Source of the DNA: JBDTMT01 sp033764095
GTDB lineage: Bacteria; Desulfobacterota; Binatia; HRBIN30; CADEER01
Direction: 5' to 3'
Assembly (NCBI GenBank): GCA_033764095.1
Contig: JANRJF010000081.1
Coordinates: forward strand, 1-6,440
DNA: 6,440 bases
Part shown: positions 5,604 to 6,440 of the stretch, one piece after another
How the letters are laid out: each line of letters begins with the position of its first letter
How positions within the stretch are numbered: position 1 is the stretch's first letter
Translations under genes and position numbers: made by a program
Notes under the pieces: model-generated
Told to the model about the DNA's origin: nothing
What the model saw: only the letters and a program-made list of their open reading frames with translations
The model's database searches: none

Positions 5604-6002
5604 TCAGTTCCCCCGCGTCACGCGGGGAGCGCCGCGGCCGCGCAGCCAGGTCTCGGCGGCGGGAACGCGATCGCCCTGTAAGACAACCCTGCCGTCGTCG
5701 ACCCACGAGCCGCAGCCGAGCGCCTTGCGCATCAGCTTGGCGAGCGTCTCGAGCTGTGCGGCGGGGAGCTTGAGTCCCTCGACGATCGTGCAGGTCTTGC
5801 CGCCGTGCCCTTTGCGCTCGCGGCGCACGACGATCTGCGCGCAGCGGGTGAGATCCGGCTCGCCGGGACGCGCTGCCGGCGGCAGCGCCGCGCTGGGTGT
5901 GTCGCTCACCGCCACGCCGCGCGCGCGCAACAGCTCGCCGAGCGACGAGAGGGATGCGGGCGCGGCGGCCGGTTCGATCCGGGGATCGCGCGGTTTGGAC
6001 AC
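5604..6002 (-). CDS. yciH: YciH/SUI1 (eIF1-like) translation factor family protein
   Basis: A 132-residue protein. Residues about 1-55 are a low-complexity Pro/Ala-rich N-terminal extension (SKPRDPRIEPAAAP...). From about 56 the SUI1 domain follows: IVVRRERKGHGGKTCTIVEG matches the basic loop region of eIF1/YciH. LAKLMRKALGCGSWVDDG and VVLQGDRVPAAETWLRGRG match the helix, the GCG turn and the LQGD strand of bacterial YciH. YciH is thought to bind the small ribosomal subunit and influence initiation fidelity, but is non-essential in E. coli. The start is GTG at 6002 with no clear Shine-Dalgarno, so it is the weakest part of the call; a start further downstream in the extension is possible. It is flanked on both sides by the same repeat family, with no operon partner in tight spacing. 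Confidence 0.9.
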   Translation of the reverse strand: MSKPRDPRIEPAAAPASLSSLGELLRARGVAVSDTPSAALPPAARPGEPDLTRCAQIVVRRERKGHGGKTCTIVEGLKLPAAQLETLAKLMRKALGCGSWVDDGRVVLQGDRVPAAETWLRGRGAPRVTRGN

Positions 6003-6059
6003 GCGGCGACGGTGCCGCGCGATCGGTAGCGATGCAAGTGGGATAAGCGGTCCGCGATC

Positions 6060-6238
6060 GGCTGTCAGCGATCAGCTCTCAGATGCCTTCTGGTTGGCGG
6101 CGGATGGCGAACAACCGACAACCGCCGACGGCGGCGAGCCGCAGCGTCCAGCTGCAGCAGGCACCATGATCGTCAGCGACGACCGACACAGCGATCTCCG
6201 GCTGACGGCCGATCGCTGACCGCTGAGCGCTGACAGCT
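6060..6238. repeat. Second cluster of CTGACAGCTGA/GCTGTCAGC repeats, inverted arms between yciH and pilT
   Basis: Arm 6060-6082 (starts GGCTGTCAGCGATCAGC) and arm 6216-6238 (ends GCGCTGACAGCT) are complementary at 19 of 23 positions, separated by 133 nt. The left arm is also a direct repeat of 5521-5542, with one mismatch in 22 bp. The right arm overlaps two bases of the pilT stop codon. Between the arms are short imperfect motifs (AACAACCGACAACCGCCGAC at about 6110-6129) and a further degenerate CTGACGGCCGATCGCTGAC copy near 6202-6220. I see no gene in the 234-bp gap. Confidence 0.75.
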
Positions 6239-6440
6239 ATCCCAGCCGCGACATGCGCGCCGGGGCGCCGAGCATCGGGCGCAGCTCGTCGGGCTCGGTG
6301 GCGTGGCCCATCGTCTCTTCGTAGGAGATCAGCTTGCGCGTGTAGAGGTCGAGCAGCGACTGGGTCATCGTCTGCATGCCGAACTTCGACTGGCCGACCT
6401 GCAGCTGCGAGTAGAGCTGGTGGATCTTGTTCTCGCGGAT
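6237..6440 (-). CDS. pilT: Type IV pilus retraction ATPase PilT, C-terminal 67 residues, cut by window edge
   Basis: The last 67 codons of a minus-strand gene enter from the right edge and stop at TAG (6239-6237). The fragment starts IRENKIHQLYSQLQVGQSKF, where IRENK is the end of the AIRNLIRE box characteristic of PilT. It continues GMQTMTQSLLDLYTRKLISY and EETMGHATEPDELRPMLG, matching the C-terminal helices of PilT. PilT is the cytoplasmic hexameric motor that depolymerises pilin during twitching motility. The Walker motifs lie outside the window. PilU or another PilT-like ATPase is less likely but cannot be excluded from this fragment. The gene ends 234 bp before yciH on the same strand. 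Confidence 0.88.
   Translation of the reverse strand: MRENKIHQLYSQLQVGQSKFGMQTMTQSLLDLYTRKLISYEETMGHATEPDELRPMLGAPARMSRLG

Noticed and set aside
6036..6041. AAGTGG upstream of yciH as a third MocR operator
   Set aside because: No second box 24 bp away and no CCAAT at the expected distance; a 6-bp match is expected by chance.

Overview
The window is very GC-rich, densely coded bacterial DNA. The right edge carries the C-terminus of a type IV pilus retraction ATPase (PilT) next to a YciH/SUI1-type factor. Type IV pili, high GC and simple intergenic repeats would suit a deltaproteobacterial-type lineage (Myxococcota, Desulfobacterota or Binatota-like). That placement is a guess from gene content; the window has no rRNA or other phylogenetic marker.

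Layout from left to right: (1) the N-terminal 202 codons of a MocR-type (GntR HTH plus aminotransferase-fold) regulator on the minus strand, cut by the window edge; (2) a divergent intergenic region with tandem and inverted GCGATGAG-type repeats and a multi-box operator-like site; (3) a 728-residue molybdopterin oxidoreductase on the plus strand; (4) a 102-bp convergent gap almost filled by a long imperfect hairpin; (5) a tight four-gene minus-strand operon, in transcription order PaaI-type thioesterase, GNAT acetyltransferase, a two-domain SnoaL/NTF2-like protein and a single-domain SnoaL-like protein, joined by a 9-bp gap and then two ATGA overlaps; (6) a second operator-like site and a different repeat family; (7) yciH/SUI1; (8) more of that repeat family; (9) the pilT C-terminus.

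The most interesting signal is regulatory. The promoter regions of the oxidoreductase and of the thioesterase operon, about 4.6 kb apart on opposite strands, share a three-box element: AAGTGG or AATTGG, then AAGTGG exactly 24 bp later, then an inverted ATTGG box (read as CCAAT) ending 48 bp from the start. In both cases the element ends exactly 48 nt before the start codon and points the same way relative to the gene. The AAGTGG core resembles operators described for MocR regulators such as PdxR. The simplest model is that the MocR protein at the left edge controls both the oxidoreductase and the thioesterase-GNAT-SnoaL operon, making this a small local regulon. The substrate is unknown. A pathway that oxidises or hydroxylates a small organic compound and handles a CoA thioester would fit, but this is inference.

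Every sizeable intergenic gap contains its own family of short simple repeats in inverted or tandem form, beginning or ending within a few bases of start or stop codons.
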